Shown in pieces: positions 10,039 through 19,560 of a DNA stretch of 64,000 bases; within the stretch, counting starts at the first letter, position 1; every line of letters starts with the position of its first letter. The stretch is taken from the NCBI GenBank assembly GCA_002728755.1, contig PBVT01000003.1:16767-80766 (forward strand). Reading direction: 5' to 3'. The notes beneath the pieces were generated by a model. It did not search any database and was not told the DNA's origin. It worked only from the letters and a program-made list of their open reading frames with translations. Source of the DNA: Myxococcales bacterium. Lineage in GTDB: Bacteria; Myxococcota_A; UBA9042; UBA3505. The position numbers were made by a program, and so were the translations under genes.

Positions 10039-12417
10039 ATGAGCCCATTCTGGGACCGTCGTGATCACGCGATGAAACGAGTCAAGCGAGCGTATCTGTT
10101 CGTTTCGTTATTGCTTACCGGGTTGTTCCTACTTGGCTACCTGACGATTCGGATCCTGAGCGGGCTCGCTATAGGAGCCATAGGAGTCGTTCCTGGTGTC
10201 TTAGAAATTCTGGGCGTCTGCATTTTCTTTGCCGGTCTGAGTTGGCGGATTATCGGACGTTATCGCAGAATATCCGGCCGGTTGGCGTTGATTGGAATGG
10301 GAGTGGAAACGCCCAACCCCAAGAACCCCAACCACAAAAGGTTCTTGAATATGGTCGAAGAATTATCTTCGGCGCTTGGTGTTCCTTGTGTGGAGCCCAT
10401 GATTAACGATTGGATGGCTATCAACGTATGCGCCGTACAGACTGCGTCGGGCCGAGTCGTGCTTGTGTGCACAGATGGAGCGCTACGCAGGCGCACAGAT
10501 CGCCAACTTCGAGCGATGGTTGCGCATGCTCTGGGACGAACGATTCAGCCCGAATTCTTTGAAATGGCAGCTACGAGCATCTTTTTTGGAGCGGCGTCGC
10601 AGGCTACAGGCCTGAAGGACCGTAGGGGGAAGTCTTTTCAGGCTCCCTCGATTGGATCGTTACGATTCTTGGTTCCCATATTGGCTTTATGTTGGAAAAT
10701 GTGGCGCAAACCAACCGCAGGGGAGATGGATCTTGCGGTCGACCAACTCGCCGCGGACCTCACCCACGATGCGTTGGCGTTGGCGGAGGCTATTGAGCTG
10801 ACTCTTCTGCAATGGCGTGGGGCGAAGTGGCTGAATCCAGCCTTTGAACAATGTGTGGTTATGCCTCTATACCTGGGGCATACGGAGCGAGTAGGGGGAC
10901 AGAAAGCAAACCTACGTGCGTCGTCGAGTGTTCGTGTAGGAAAACTCGTTGATACGGTGATGGAAGCCTCGGCACCCGTCTTTCAGGGTCGCGCATCCGT
11001 GGATGCGCAGCGAAACGACGTGAAGCAGGGCTTTTATGTGATGAGGAAGCAGGCAATAGAAGGCCCGTTCCTACCAGACGAAATCGCCACTCGTGGCTGG
11101 CTTACTCAGCAGAGCCTGGTTCGTGCCACGGAAGATTCCGGCCTACCTACTTTTGCCTCGAAGATAGGGTCCTTTGCTGCTGTTTTTGAAAAGCGAGAGG
11201 ATGGCTGTCCCCGCTGTAGTATTCCCTTGTCGGTGATTACATATGGTGAGCACAGCCTTCGCCACTGTGGGCGTTGCCGTGGTTACGCGGTCGGTGATCC
11301 CACATTGAATTCTCTCAGCCTGGAGCGCCATTCGAATATGTCTCCGGCCTTCCGAAAAAATGTGCGTCTGTCCGTGATCAAAGAGGCGCAAGCCCTGGAG
11401 GAGAATAAGGCAGCCTCGCGTATCTATATGGATGTCCAATGTCCCAGCTGTTCCACTGGAATGACCAATCTGCCTCTCGATGTGACCAGCGACGCGGTCA
11501 TCTGGCGTTGCGATACCTGTGCATTGAACTGGTTCGATGCACATGAACTGCCATGTCTGGACATAGGCATGAAGCGTGAAACCGTGACCTGGGTCGAAGA
11601 AGAAGTGTTGGTACGAAAAGAACGTCCAGAGGAGATCTTCGAGGAAGAAAAGAAGTTCGATACACGATTGATGGGCGGTTCAGCGGAAGTCGGAAAGATG
11701 GCCGAAGATCTTCTGGATGCGAAATTACGGACGTCGATTGGACACCTGGGGCCAGAAGAAGAGCCCTCTTTGGCTCCAGAGCCCGAACCGGTCCGCTCCT
11801 ATGAATCAGAGTCTGTTCCACGGATTCGTCTGAAAGAAGAGTCTGTCCCGCTCGATTCTCAACCCAAAGAGACACGTGTTGAACCACAACCCGTACAGTC
11901 TGAGGAGCCCGTAGAGCCTAGCGTTGAGGAGAAACCAAGGAAGGCAAGCCCGACGGCTTCGTCAGCTCGTGCCCGGTATCCAGGGGGTACGTCTGAACCC
12001 CAGCCGAAACCCGAAAAACAGGCACCAACCGAACAGCCGGCCGCAGGGTCGGCGCGTGCTCGCTACTCTGGAGGGAGCCCAGAATCCCAACCGAAGCCCG
12101 AAGCGCCGGCCGCATCCGAACAACCTGCGGCTGGATCCGCGCGATCCAGATATCCCAACCCGGACCAGCAGGGTGTCAGTCGGCCACGATGGACTCCACC
12201 TCCATCGGATACGAAAGACACGGGACCGCATTGGTTCGACGGTGAAGAGAAAAACGAGGAGAAACCGAAAAAGAAGTCGAGTTTGATATCGGCTCCCTTT
12301 GTCGCAGGCGACGCCCAGGAAGCTCGCCGTCGTCGTTTGATTCGAGAGCGTCAGGCCAAGATACGAAAAGATCCCGAAGAGGAATCGAAGGATCCGGGAG
12401 AGCCCGACAAAGACTAG
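10039..12417 (+). CDS. Membrane protein with inactive M48-like domain, GYF_2-like domain and zinc ribbons
   Basis: The ATG at 10039 is preceded by GAGGGGAATAAG, a good ribosome site, giving 792 residues. Two hydrophobic helices (about residues 18-38 and 42-63) anchor the N-terminus. Residues of about 90-260 follow the M48 metallopeptidase plan: an N-x-CAVQT strand, GRVVLVCTDGALRRRTDRQL, then VAHALGR where active enzymes have HExxH, and GEMDLAVDQLAADL where the third ligand lies. Both the catalytic Glu and the second His are replaced, so it is probably inactive. A GYF_2-like unit (GFYVMRKQAIEGPFLPDE) follows, then two four-cysteine zinc ribbons (CPRC...CGRC and CPSC...CDTC). The tail is long and acidic/proline-rich with three repeats containing GSARARY- or SSARARY-type units and QPKPE. 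The function is unknown; a scaffold at the membrane is plausible. Confidence 0.82.
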   Translation: MSPFWDRRDHAMKRVKRAYLFVSLLLTGLFLLGYLTIRILSGLAIGAIGVVPGVLEILGVCIFFAGLSWRIIGRYRRISGRLALIGMGVETPNPKNPNHKRFLNMVEELSSALGVPCVEPMINDWMAINVCAVQTASGRVVLVCTDGALRRRTDRQLRAMVAHALGRTIQPEFFEMAATSIFFGAASQATGLKDRRGKSFQAPSIGSLRFLVPILALCWKMWRKPTAGEMDLAVDQLAADLTHDALALAEAIELTLLQWRGAKWLNPAFEQCVVMPLYLGHTERVGGQKANLRASSSVRVGKLVDTVMEASAPVFQGRASVDAQRNDVKQGFYVMRKQAIEGPFLPDEIATRGWLTQQSLVRATEDSGLPTFASKIGSFAAVFEKREDGCPRCSIPLSVITYGEHSLRHCGRCRGYAVGDPTLNSLSLERHSNMSPAFRKNVRLSVIKEAQALEENKAASRIYMDVQCPSCSTGMTNLPLDVTSDAVIWRCDTCALNWFDAHELPCLDIGMKRETVTWVEEEVLVRKERPEEIFEEEKKFDTRLMGGSAEVGKMAEDLLDAKLRTSIGHLGPEEEPSLAPEPEPVRSYESESVPRIRLKEESVPLDSQPKETRVEPQPVQSEEPVEPSVEEKPRKASPTASSARARYPGGTSEPQPKPEKQAPTEQPAAGSARARYSGGSPESQPKPEAPAASEQPAAGSARSRYPNPDQQGVSRPRWTPPPSDTKDTGPHWFDGEEKNEEKPKKKSSLISAPFVAGDAQEARRRRLIRERQAKIRKDPEEESKDPGEPDKD

Positions 12418-14387
12418 AAGTCGAGCGTTTTACGCCCTCCGGGGCGAAGCTCTACCTGTTGTTTTCCAACAACAACTTGTCCCGCCGACATGACGATAAC
12501 CTGGCCAGTTGCACCATTACGGTCTGTCATCTTGATTCGTAGGTCTCGGTTGGGCGGTCCCAGTGGCTTCCCTTTGAAATAGACCGTACTGCCTTCTTTT
12601 ATGTCGCCTTTGACCCGAACCTTCAAGCGTGCGGGCTTGAATTTACCAAGGAGAGATTCCTTGATCTCGACCGCTTTCTCGGAGGCAGGAATGGTCAGAG
12701 TTCGGTTGATCTCCGCACATTCGATGCAATGTGGATGTACGATACGAAGCTTATGGCGACCAGGCTTGAGCTTGATCCCTACCGCGGCCCCATAGCCGCG
12801 AGGCGATCCATCGACAAAGATCTGGGCCGCAAGGGGTTGCACTCGGATTGTAACGGGTACTTCTTCAACGTTTTTTACGATGGCCGGTTTCGCTGTGGTC
12901 CCCACCGTTGTTGTTCGTTTGGGAACTTTCTTGATACTGCGCTTAGGTATTCGCCTTCGGACAATACGGGCTGTTTGCTTCGTACCTTTGTCTGAACTTT
13001 TTGTGATGATCGGCGGGGTTGGTTTGATGGGATTCGCCGGGTCGGACACGGGGCCTTTGAGCGGCTCTAGTATGACGTCGTTGTTCGACTCGTCCGCGAT
13101 TCGCACATTGGTTGTCTTGATCACAGCGGCAACCACGGGTGGCTTTGCTATAGGCGCGGGGTCTGTCTCTATTGTAGGAGCGGGCTCGACGACATTCGCG
13201 GCATTCTCTGTAGAATCAGACGGGTTGGAGGAAGAGGAGAAGTGCCGAAACCCGACAAAAACAACCAGGGTAAGCAGTATCGCTGAGGCGACCAGACGGA
13301 CCCAGCGAAGCATGGAGTTATGTTTCGACAGAAGCTCTAAGCCCTCTCTTGCGACCTCATGTTTGGGGTCCAGGGCCAGTAATCGATTAATAATGTCTAG
13401 TTGGCGCGCTCGATCTCGATGGAGCTGTGCTTCCGAGAGCTCGTTCTCAAGGTGTACGCCAAGATTTTCCCGGAGCTCTTCCGTCATCGCCTCGGGGGCC
13501 TGGTACATATTTCGGACCAATAAACGAGATTTCGGTACCAGATCGGGTGGTATGACCCGGTCGATCTGATCGGCGACCGTTGCCGGTGTTGGATATCGGT
13601 CCGCTGGATTTCGCGCCATACAGTTTTGAATGATCGCGGACAACTCCTGACCTACGAGAGGCTCTGCGTGACGTACATCAGGAAAATCACCTTCCAGAAT
13701 ACGTTTCATCACCTCGTGGGGGGTTCGACCCTGGAAGGGAAGCTCCCCGTTTGTCAGGGTGTAATAGAGCACAGTTCCCAGAGCAAAGATGTCAGAGGCT
13801 GGTCCAATATCGGCCCCCTCGATGACTTCCGGTGCCATATGGGCCGGTGATCCGACCAGCGCACCGGTCAGGGTCAGCTTGGTAACACCCATGATATGGG
13901 CGATACCAAAGTCCATGAGAAGAATGCGCCCATCGCGCGCCAACATGACGTTTTCGGGTTTCAGGTCGCGATGAACAATGCCGGCCTCATGAGCGGCTTG
14001 TAGACCACGGGCCATATCCGAGACGATCCGCGCTGCGGCTTCGGGTACGATGGGCCCATATCGGTCCAGGAATCGTTTCAGGGTCAGGCCATCGACGTAT
14101 TCCATGACGATGAAAGGATCTTCGTTCTCTGGAGCAGCGTAATCGAAGACTTGCAGAATCCCGGGGTGGCGTAGTCCGGCTACAGCTTCCGCCTCTCGCT
14201 GAAATCGTAACCGTGCGTTTCGGTCTTCCGCCAGAGCTGGCAACATAACCTTGATAGCCACGGCACGTTTCAACACCCGGTCTTCACCCAGGTAGACAAC
14301 GGACATACCCCCGTGTCCCAGCCGCCGAAGGACCTCATATCGCCCGAGTAGTACCCGGCCGTCGGCTCTGGATGGGACATCTCTCAT
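12414..14387 (-). CDS. Membrane Ser/Thr protein kinase with PEGA-like C-terminal domain
   Basis: This 657-residue protein is a bacterial Hanks-type kinase. The catalytic domain (about residues 17-275) is complete: glycine loop LGHGGMSVVY, Lys46 in VAIKVM, the HRDLKPEN catalytic loop, DFGIAHI, and GSPAHMAPEV of the activation segment. A helical linker follows, then one transmembrane helix (about 358-378, ASAILLTLVVFVGF), a Pro/Lys/Thr-rich stretch and a C-terminal PEGA-like domain (VTIRVQPLAAQIFVDG...LKPGRHKLRIVH) predicted to face the periplasm. The kinase would thus couple an envelope signal to cytoplasmic phosphorylation. Its stop shares 4 bp with the convergent pseudo-M48 gene. The FHA protein at 32971-34089 is a candidate phospho-threonine reader, by analogy only. 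Confidence 0.93.
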   Translation of the reverse strand: MRDVPSRADGRVLLGRYEVLRRLGHGGMSVVYLGEDRVLKRAVAIKVMLPALAEDRNARLRFQREAEAVAGLRHPGILQVFDYAAPENEDPFIVMEYVDGLTLKRFLDRYGPIVPEAAARIVSDMARGLQAAHEAGIVHRDLKPENVMLARDGRILLMDFGIAHIMGVTKLTLTGALVGSPAHMAPEVIEGADIGPASDIFALGTVLYYTLTNGELPFQGRTPHEVMKRILEGDFPDVRHAEPLVGQELSAIIQNCMARNPADRYPTPATVADQIDRVIPPDLVPKSRLLVRNMYQAPEAMTEELRENLGVHLENELSEAQLHRDRARQLDIINRLLALDPKHEVAREGLELLSKHNSMLRWVRLVASAILLTLVVFVGFRHFSSSSNPSDSTENAANVVEPAPTIETDPAPIAKPPVVAAVIKTTNVRIADESNNDVILEPLKGPVSDPANPIKPTPPIITKSSDKGTKQTARIVRRRIPKRSIKKVPKRTTTVGTTAKPAIVKNVEEVPVTIRVQPLAAQIFVDGSPRGYGAAVGIKLKPGRHKLRIVHPHCIECAEINRTLTIPASEKAVEIKESLLGKFKPARLKVRVKGDIKEGSTVYFKGKPLGPPNRDLRIKMTDRNGATGQVIVMSAGQVVVGKQQVELRPGGRKTLDF

Positions 14388-14467
14388 ACGTTCAGACTAA
14401 CAGAGATTGTCGGGAGAATGCGAACTTCCATTATCATGCTCGCGATGTTCTAGGGGGTAACGGTGAT

Positions 14468-17314
14468 CTATTCTGGTGGTGGAGATTCAATATACACCGT
14501 ATGCCATGTCGCTCGCCCATCTCGATCCCGGAAATCAATCCGACCAAAGTAGAAGGCGTCAGGGCCAGGTGCGGGGACTGATGATGGGGTAACAAATGTC
14601 AGAGCTCGTTCGATTCCCGGGTAGATTGGCACCCGTAACCCCTTTCCCTTCAGGGTGAGTTTTCTCGGGGAAGCGTATGGCAACTTGAGTCGAAGCTCAC
14701 AGGAGAGAGAGGCTTTGTTTCCTCGAGTACGCCCCAGAACAAGCTTCAGGGTGTATTTCCCTTTGGTTCGTGGCGTAAACCGGAATCGAGCAATGCGTTG
14801 GCCCAGGGCGTCGGTTACGACCGTTTTCGTAGACCCGGGCTCCGAAACAAGAACTGCCACATCGGTTACGGCAGCCCAGCTTTTTTCGGGCATATCCAGT
14901 TCGAACTCTACCGGATGAGCGGTCTGATCGACCGTAAACGTGTGGGTAACAACGTTGGTCTTGGATTCGAGTGTTTTGCGGACCAGCGTGCCGAGTAACT
15001 GACCATTGGCTGACAGTCTTTTGGCTTCGGCATCGTTCGATTGTAGCGAGAAAGAGAAGTGCAGCTCGTCCTTCTTTCGCTCCACATTACCAATTCGTGT
15101 GGGCGAATACCGGCTGGTTTGACTCGTGACCTCGACGGATACAGGACCTTCTCCCCGATGATGTCCGTAGAGAAGCACTTCCCAGATGCCGGCCTTTAAA
15201 CCGTTCTCTCGATCCAGGTGAATCGAGTGCTTGGTATGACCCGGAATCTGAACATAATGGGTGTAGGGCTGGATGCGTCGTCCCTCCGGATCGTGCAAAA
15301 GTAGGAACGTGGTTCCCGGTAGCGCATGGGCTCCCTTTTGGGTCGCCTTGATGTCGAGGGTCCATCCGGCCACGTCAGGATCAATTTGAACAAAGCGGCG
15401 TACCACCTGACCTACGGAAACGGGTCCCCGGAAGAGGGAGCCATTGCCATCGGAATCGGCTCGAACATATCGAAAGGGGACGACCTGTCGGAGTCCGTCG
15501 TCTGTCTGAAGTACTGTTGTGGCTTCTACCAACCCCTGCTTTTTCCCAGGTGTTCGTGGTACACGGAAACCAAACGATACAGGCTCGGTGCCTTTGATCC
15601 CGGCTGATTTGCGTTGCGTGGTAATCCAACCGGGTTGCCCGGACCATTTTACGCGGCTGAAATAACGCGTTCTCTCTTCTGGTGTCCACCAATCAGGTAG
15701 AACGGCAGTGACTTTGAGCTGAAATAGATCGCTAGCCTCTGGGCGAGCATGCAGTCTCCAGAAGAAGGCCGACGTCGGGTTATCCGGATGGCGTCGATCT
15801 TCGACCGAGACCGAGAGCGCCAAGGGTCTTGGGCGTTTGGAACGGGCAAGGCGGTCCAGCTGTCGCAGTGCTCTACTGAGATTGGGGATTCCAGCACCTT
15901 GATCGAGATGTAGCTGACCTTTGAGGGGGCGCGCAGATGCGATTAACGCCGCCTTAACGTCTCCGTGGTGGAGAGTATATTTCGATCGGTGGGCGTGGTC
16001 CCACATTAAAGAGGTTAATCCAGCAGCAAGTGGTGCGGCCATACTGGTGCCGGCCTTTATGGGAAAGGCGTCGTAATCAGGCACGGAAGCAAAAGCGATA
16101 CCGGGAGTAAGGATATCGGGTTTTGCTAGCTCTCCGCCCCGTGAGGAAAAGAAAAACGTCTGGTTTCCTGAACGACGTTGTTTTCGAAGGAGAGGACCGG
16201 TCTGCGTTTGTGTGTAGCCAGCGGCAGCGGTGGTCACGAGGAGTGAACCCGCTGGGGTACCGATAGTCGAGAGTCCCGGTCCGGAGTTTCCTCCGCTCAC
16301 CACAACAGATAGACGGGGAGTACGTCGAAGCAGGTCGTCTACAAAGGTTTCGATTTCATGACGACCTTCTGTCTCCGAGCCGATGCCGTAGGAGATGTTC
16401 GCCACTACCGCAACGTCGTGTACTTGAGACCATTGGGCGGCATATTCAAGAGCACGTTTTTTGGCGTTTGTTGTACTGGCACCCCCCGAAAGGCTGGTAT
16501 CTCCAATCTTCAGCGAAATGATCTGCGAGCCCGGCGCGATTCCATCAAAACCATCACGGGCCATTAATCGGTGCCCAGCGGCGATGGCCGCGACATGGGT
16601 ACCATGGGAGCCTGATGCCATATGCAATTCAAGGGTCGGACCCGCGGGGCGAATATAGGCCATTACTGGGATCTGTACGTTGGTCCGTCCGGGCTTTCCA
16701 TCCCCAAGCAATAGGATATCTCCGGTGGCGTTGAATGGACGACTACCGGGCCCTTCCATTTGCCCATTCTGGTCCGCATCCACAAGGATTCTCCAACCAT
16801 CCTGGCCGGGAACATCTTTATCCCGAAAGACCACAAATAAGAAATGGTCGTCGGTCGATCCATTCCCATCCATATCGGTTCCACCGGCCCCTTGCAGCGA
16901 TGCTTCTTTATAGCTTCCCAGCCAGACCCGGCCGTCGATGGCTTTGGAGAGGTGATTTCCATTCACACGGACCGTATGGTCGCCGTGTCGGACCATAGCG
17001 AATGTATCGGAAGTCTCCACCTGTGCCCGATTGAGAGAGACCAGATCCTGGTCAGAAAAGTCCCGGGCCGCGATCAGCTTGGGGCGATTGTCCGGTGTGA
17101 TTTGGAGACCCGGAACGGTAGGGTCTACGCCCGTGTCCAATATGGCTACGACGACGTTTCTTCCATCCAGGGAGGGCTTTGTCTTGCGTATAGCATTGGC
17201 GCCGACCACATCACGACTCAGCAGGTCGCTATAATCGGCCGGTATCTTTGCCTCACTAAAGGAGGGTTGTAGGGCGAATACCAGGCAAAATGCCAGAGTC
17301 CAGACACGCACCAT
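14468..17314 (-). CDS. Exported subtilisin-family peptidase, tripeptidyl-peptidase-II-like
   Basis: The 948-residue product starts with a signal peptide (WTLAFCLVFALQPSFSEA). The mature part begins IPADYSDLLSRDVVGANAI followed by VAILDTGVD, an opening typical of TPP II-like S8 proteases. The triad is complete: Asp60 in ILDTGVD, His237 in SHGTHVAAI and Ser424 in AGTSMAAP, with the oxyanion Asn343 in GGNSGPG. About 175 residues separate Asp and His, the long insert seen in TPP II-like enzymes, and this insert holds two Asp/Asn-rich loops (TDMDGNGSTDD and DADQNGQ) that may bind calcium. The C-terminal half is beta-rich. It probably degrades peptides in the envelope or outside the cell. It sits 80 bp downstream of the kinase start and 95 bp downstream of ftsH on the same strand. 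Confidence 0.92.
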   Translation of the reverse strand: MVRVWTLAFCLVFALQPSFSEAKIPADYSDLLSRDVVGANAIRKTKPSLDGRNVVVAILDTGVDPTVPGLQITPDNRPKLIAARDFSDQDLVSLNRAQVETSDTFAMVRHGDHTVRVNGNHLSKAIDGRVWLGSYKEASLQGAGGTDMDGNGSTDDHFLFVVFRDKDVPGQDGWRILVDADQNGQMEGPGSRPFNATGDILLLGDGKPGRTNVQIPVMAYIRPAGPTLELHMASGSHGTHVAAIAAGHRLMARDGFDGIAPGSQIISLKIGDTSLSGGASTTNAKKRALEYAAQWSQVHDVAVVANISYGIGSETEGRHEIETFVDDLLRRTPRLSVVVSGGNSGPGLSTIGTPAGSLLVTTAAAGYTQTQTGPLLRKQRRSGNQTFFFSSRGGELAKPDILTPGIAFASVPDYDAFPIKAGTSMAAPLAAGLTSLMWDHAHRSKYTLHHGDVKAALIASARPLKGQLHLDQGAGIPNLSRALRQLDRLARSKRPRPLALSVSVEDRRHPDNPTSAFFWRLHARPEASDLFQLKVTAVLPDWWTPEERTRYFSRVKWSGQPGWITTQRKSAGIKGTEPVSFGFRVPRTPGKKQGLVEATTVLQTDDGLRQVVPFRYVRADSDGNGSLFRGPVSVGQVVRRFVQIDPDVAGWTLDIKATQKGAHALPGTTFLLLHDPEGRRIQPYTHYVQIPGHTKHSIHLDRENGLKAGIWEVLLYGHHRGEGPVSVEVTSQTSRYSPTRIGNVERKKDELHFSFSLQSNDAEAKRLSANGQLLGTLVRKTLESKTNVVTHTFTVDQTAHPVEFELDMPEKSWAAVTDVAVLVSEPGSTKTVVTDALGQRIARFRFTPRTKGKYTLKLVLGRTRGNKASLSCELRLKLPYASPRKLTLKGKGLRVPIYPGIERALTFVTPSSVPAPGPDAFYFGRIDFRDRDGRATWHTVYIESPPPE

Positions 17315-17409
17315 AAGAGACCTCTCGTTTGAAAAGCGGAGTAGGATTTGTGCGTGATCACTTGCTCGACGTCAAGTCGACAAATGTTTCCGTGGACGGG
17401 CCGTTGGTA

Positions 17410-19464
17410 TCAGGCCATCTCCGGGTCGGGTATGGAGTCATCCGGCTTGGCTTTTCGGCCAATGTCTGGGCCCGGTTTCGTGTTCATGGAATCTTCGTCG
17501 CGGGCACGCCGTCGCTGCTCTTCAAGCACTCGAAGGTCTTTGCCGTCCATCAGCCAGTCCAGATGTTCGTCATCGATCGTTTCTAGCTCAAGAAGAGATT
17601 CGGCGACCTTATCCAGCAAGTCTCGATTGGTTTCGAGAAGTGTCCGTGCTCGAGTGTACTGTGACGTCACAGTCTGCTTGATTTCATTGTCGATCTGGCG
17701 GGCTGTGTCTTCGCTGTAGCTCTTCTGGCTATTGTTCAATTCCATTCCGAGGAATACAGGATCTTCATTCTTCCCGTATGAGATGGGCCCCAGATCGGTC
17801 ATTCCCCAGTCTGTCACCATCTTACGCGCCAATTCTGTGGCTTGGCGGAAATCGTTTCCGGCTCCGGTGGTGAGCTCGTTGAACTTGAGCTCTTCGGCGA
17901 TACGTCCTCCCATCGCAACGGCGATCCGGTTCAGGACGTAATCTTTGGAATAGGAATGGCGATCTTCTTCAGGAATCTGTTGTGTGAGTCCGAGCGCCGC
18001 ACCACGAGGGATAATCGTGACCTTATGGAGGGGATCACTGGGGCCTTCGATAAGCTTTGCAACAATCGCGTGACCCGCCTCGTGCCAAGCGGTTGTCCTA
18101 CGCTCTTTCTCCGATAGGACCATGCTCTTTCGTGCGGTGCCCATCAGAACCTTGTCTTTGGCGTCTTCGAAGTCCGACATATTCAGACAGTTTTTGTCTT
18201 TACGGGCTGCGGAAAGTGCCGCTTCGTTCACCAGGTTTTCCAGGTCAGCACCGGAGAATCCCGGCGCCGAACGAGCAATAACCGGCAATTTTACGTCGGA
18301 GCCAAGAGGGGTACGGCGCGTATGGACCGCCAGTATCTGCTCGCGACCACGAATATCGGGTCGCGGTACTGTGATTCGGCGATCAAATCGGCCGGGTCGT
18401 AACAAGGCAGGGTCTAGAACATCGGGTCGGTTTGTGGCCGCCATGATGATAACTCCAGCCTGGCTCTCAAAACCGTCCATCTCGACGAGCAGTTGGTTAA
18501 GCGTTTGCTCACGTTCGTCATGTCCACCGCCAAGTCCTGCTCCACGGTGCCGCCCTACCGCATCAATTTCGTCGACAAAAATGATGCATGGTGCGTGTTT
18601 TTTGGCCTGGTCAAAGAGATCGCGAACGCGCGACGCTCCGACACCAACAAACATCTCTACGAACTCCGAACCGCTAATGGTGAAGAATGGCACTCCGGCC
18701 TCGCCAGCCACTGCTTTTCCGAGGAGTGTTTTACCGGTACCGGGAGGGCCCATAAGCAAGACTCCCTTGGGGACACGGCCACCCAGACGGGTGAATTTCT
18801 TCGGGTCCTTCAGGAACTCAATGACTTCTTCCAGTTCGTCTTTTGCTTCTTCGACGCCGGCGACATCCTTGAACGTGATCTTGTTCTGGGATTCCGTAAG
18901 CATCCGATGTTTGCTTTTCCCGAAAGACATGGCTCGACCAGAACCGGACTGCATCTGTCGGAAAAAGAAGATGATAAGAAAGACAAGAAGCAGGATTGGT
19001 AGCCAGGTTCCCAGGATACTCAACCAGATGCTCTCACCCTTTACACCCAGATCATCGATCTGCATTTCCGGGTTGTCACGCATGATCTGAGGGAGGAATG
19101 GGTTCAGGTTCCCACGGGTCCGAAAACGTGTTCCATCTCGCCGTTCACCACGTATTTTATCGCCTCTATAGGATACTTTTACGATGTTCGACGAGGTCTG
19201 TGTTGCCAGACTTGGGTCCGTTGGCATAACCGCTGGCTCGGTAATAGATTTCTTCTTTGCACCCACTTGCCCATTGGTTTCGATGCCATTGGGAAGCGCT
19301 TCATGGACGAATTGGGCGAAGCTTATCTTTTCGTTCTTACCGGCATTGTTTCGCATGCTCTGGTAAAACGTAACGAAGAAGATGATTAAGACGGCCCAGA
19401 CCAGAAGTGTTTTCGTTGATTGACTCAAAAAGATACCTGCAATTTGTCGACGTTTGAATGCCAC
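17410..19464 (-). CDS. ftsH: ATP-dependent zinc metalloprotease FtsH
   Basis: This 684-residue protein is a standard FtsH, the membrane-anchored AAA+ protease that degrades misfolded membrane and short-lived regulatory proteins. It has an N-terminal membrane helix ([16 protein letters not shown]), a periplasmic segment, a second helix ([14 protein letters not shown]), Walker A GPPGTGKT, Walker B IIFVDEID, the second region of homology ending [10 protein letters not shown], and the zinc site HEAGH with the downstream Asp ligand region. The start codon is GTG at 19464. The gene lies 96 bp from tilS on the same strand, an arrangement also known in other bacteria where tilS and ftsH are neighbours. 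No abnormal residue was seen. Confidence 0.98.
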   Translation of the reverse strand: MAFKRRQIAGIFLSQSTKTLLVWAVLIIFFVTFYQSMRNNAGKNEKISFAQFVHEALPNGIETNGQVGAKKKSITEPAVMPTDPSLATQTSSNIVKVSYRGDKIRGERRDGTRFRTRGNLNPFLPQIMRDNPEMQIDDLGVKGESIWLSILGTWLPILLLVFLIIFFFRQMQSGSGRAMSFGKSKHRMLTESQNKITFKDVAGVEEAKDELEEVIEFLKDPKKFTRLGGRVPKGVLLMGPPGTGKTLLGKAVAGEAGVPFFTISGSEFVEMFVGVGASRVRDLFDQAKKHAPCIIFVDEIDAVGRHRGAGLGGGHDEREQTLNQLLVEMDGFESQAGVIIMAATNRPDVLDPALLRPGRFDRRITVPRPDIRGREQILAVHTRRTPLGSDVKLPVIARSAPGFSGADLENLVNEAALSAARKDKNCLNMSDFEDAKDKVLMGTARKSMVLSEKERRTTAWHEAGHAIVAKLIEGPSDPLHKVTIIPRGAALGLTQQIPEEDRHSYSKDYVLNRIAVAMGGRIAEELKFNELTTGAGNDFRQATELARKMVTDWGMTDLGPISYGKNEDPVFLGMELNNSQKSYSEDTARQIDNEIKQTVTSQYTRARTLLETNRDLLDKVAESLLELETIDDEHLDWLMDGKDLRVLEEQRRRARDEDSMNTKPGPDIGRKAKPDDSIPDPEMA

Positions 19465-19560
19465 TCAAATGATGTGAACAGACGACTCAGGCCGAAATGT
19501 ACAACACCAACACCCGCGCCACTATCATATCGATCCCTGATTAGCCAGGCAATACAATGG

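Noticed and set aside
18122-19090. Long open frame on the plus strand (322 codons)
   Set aside because: It lies fully inside ftsH on the opposite strand, is rich in Ser/Arg/Pro as expected of a shadow frame, and has no recognisable motif.
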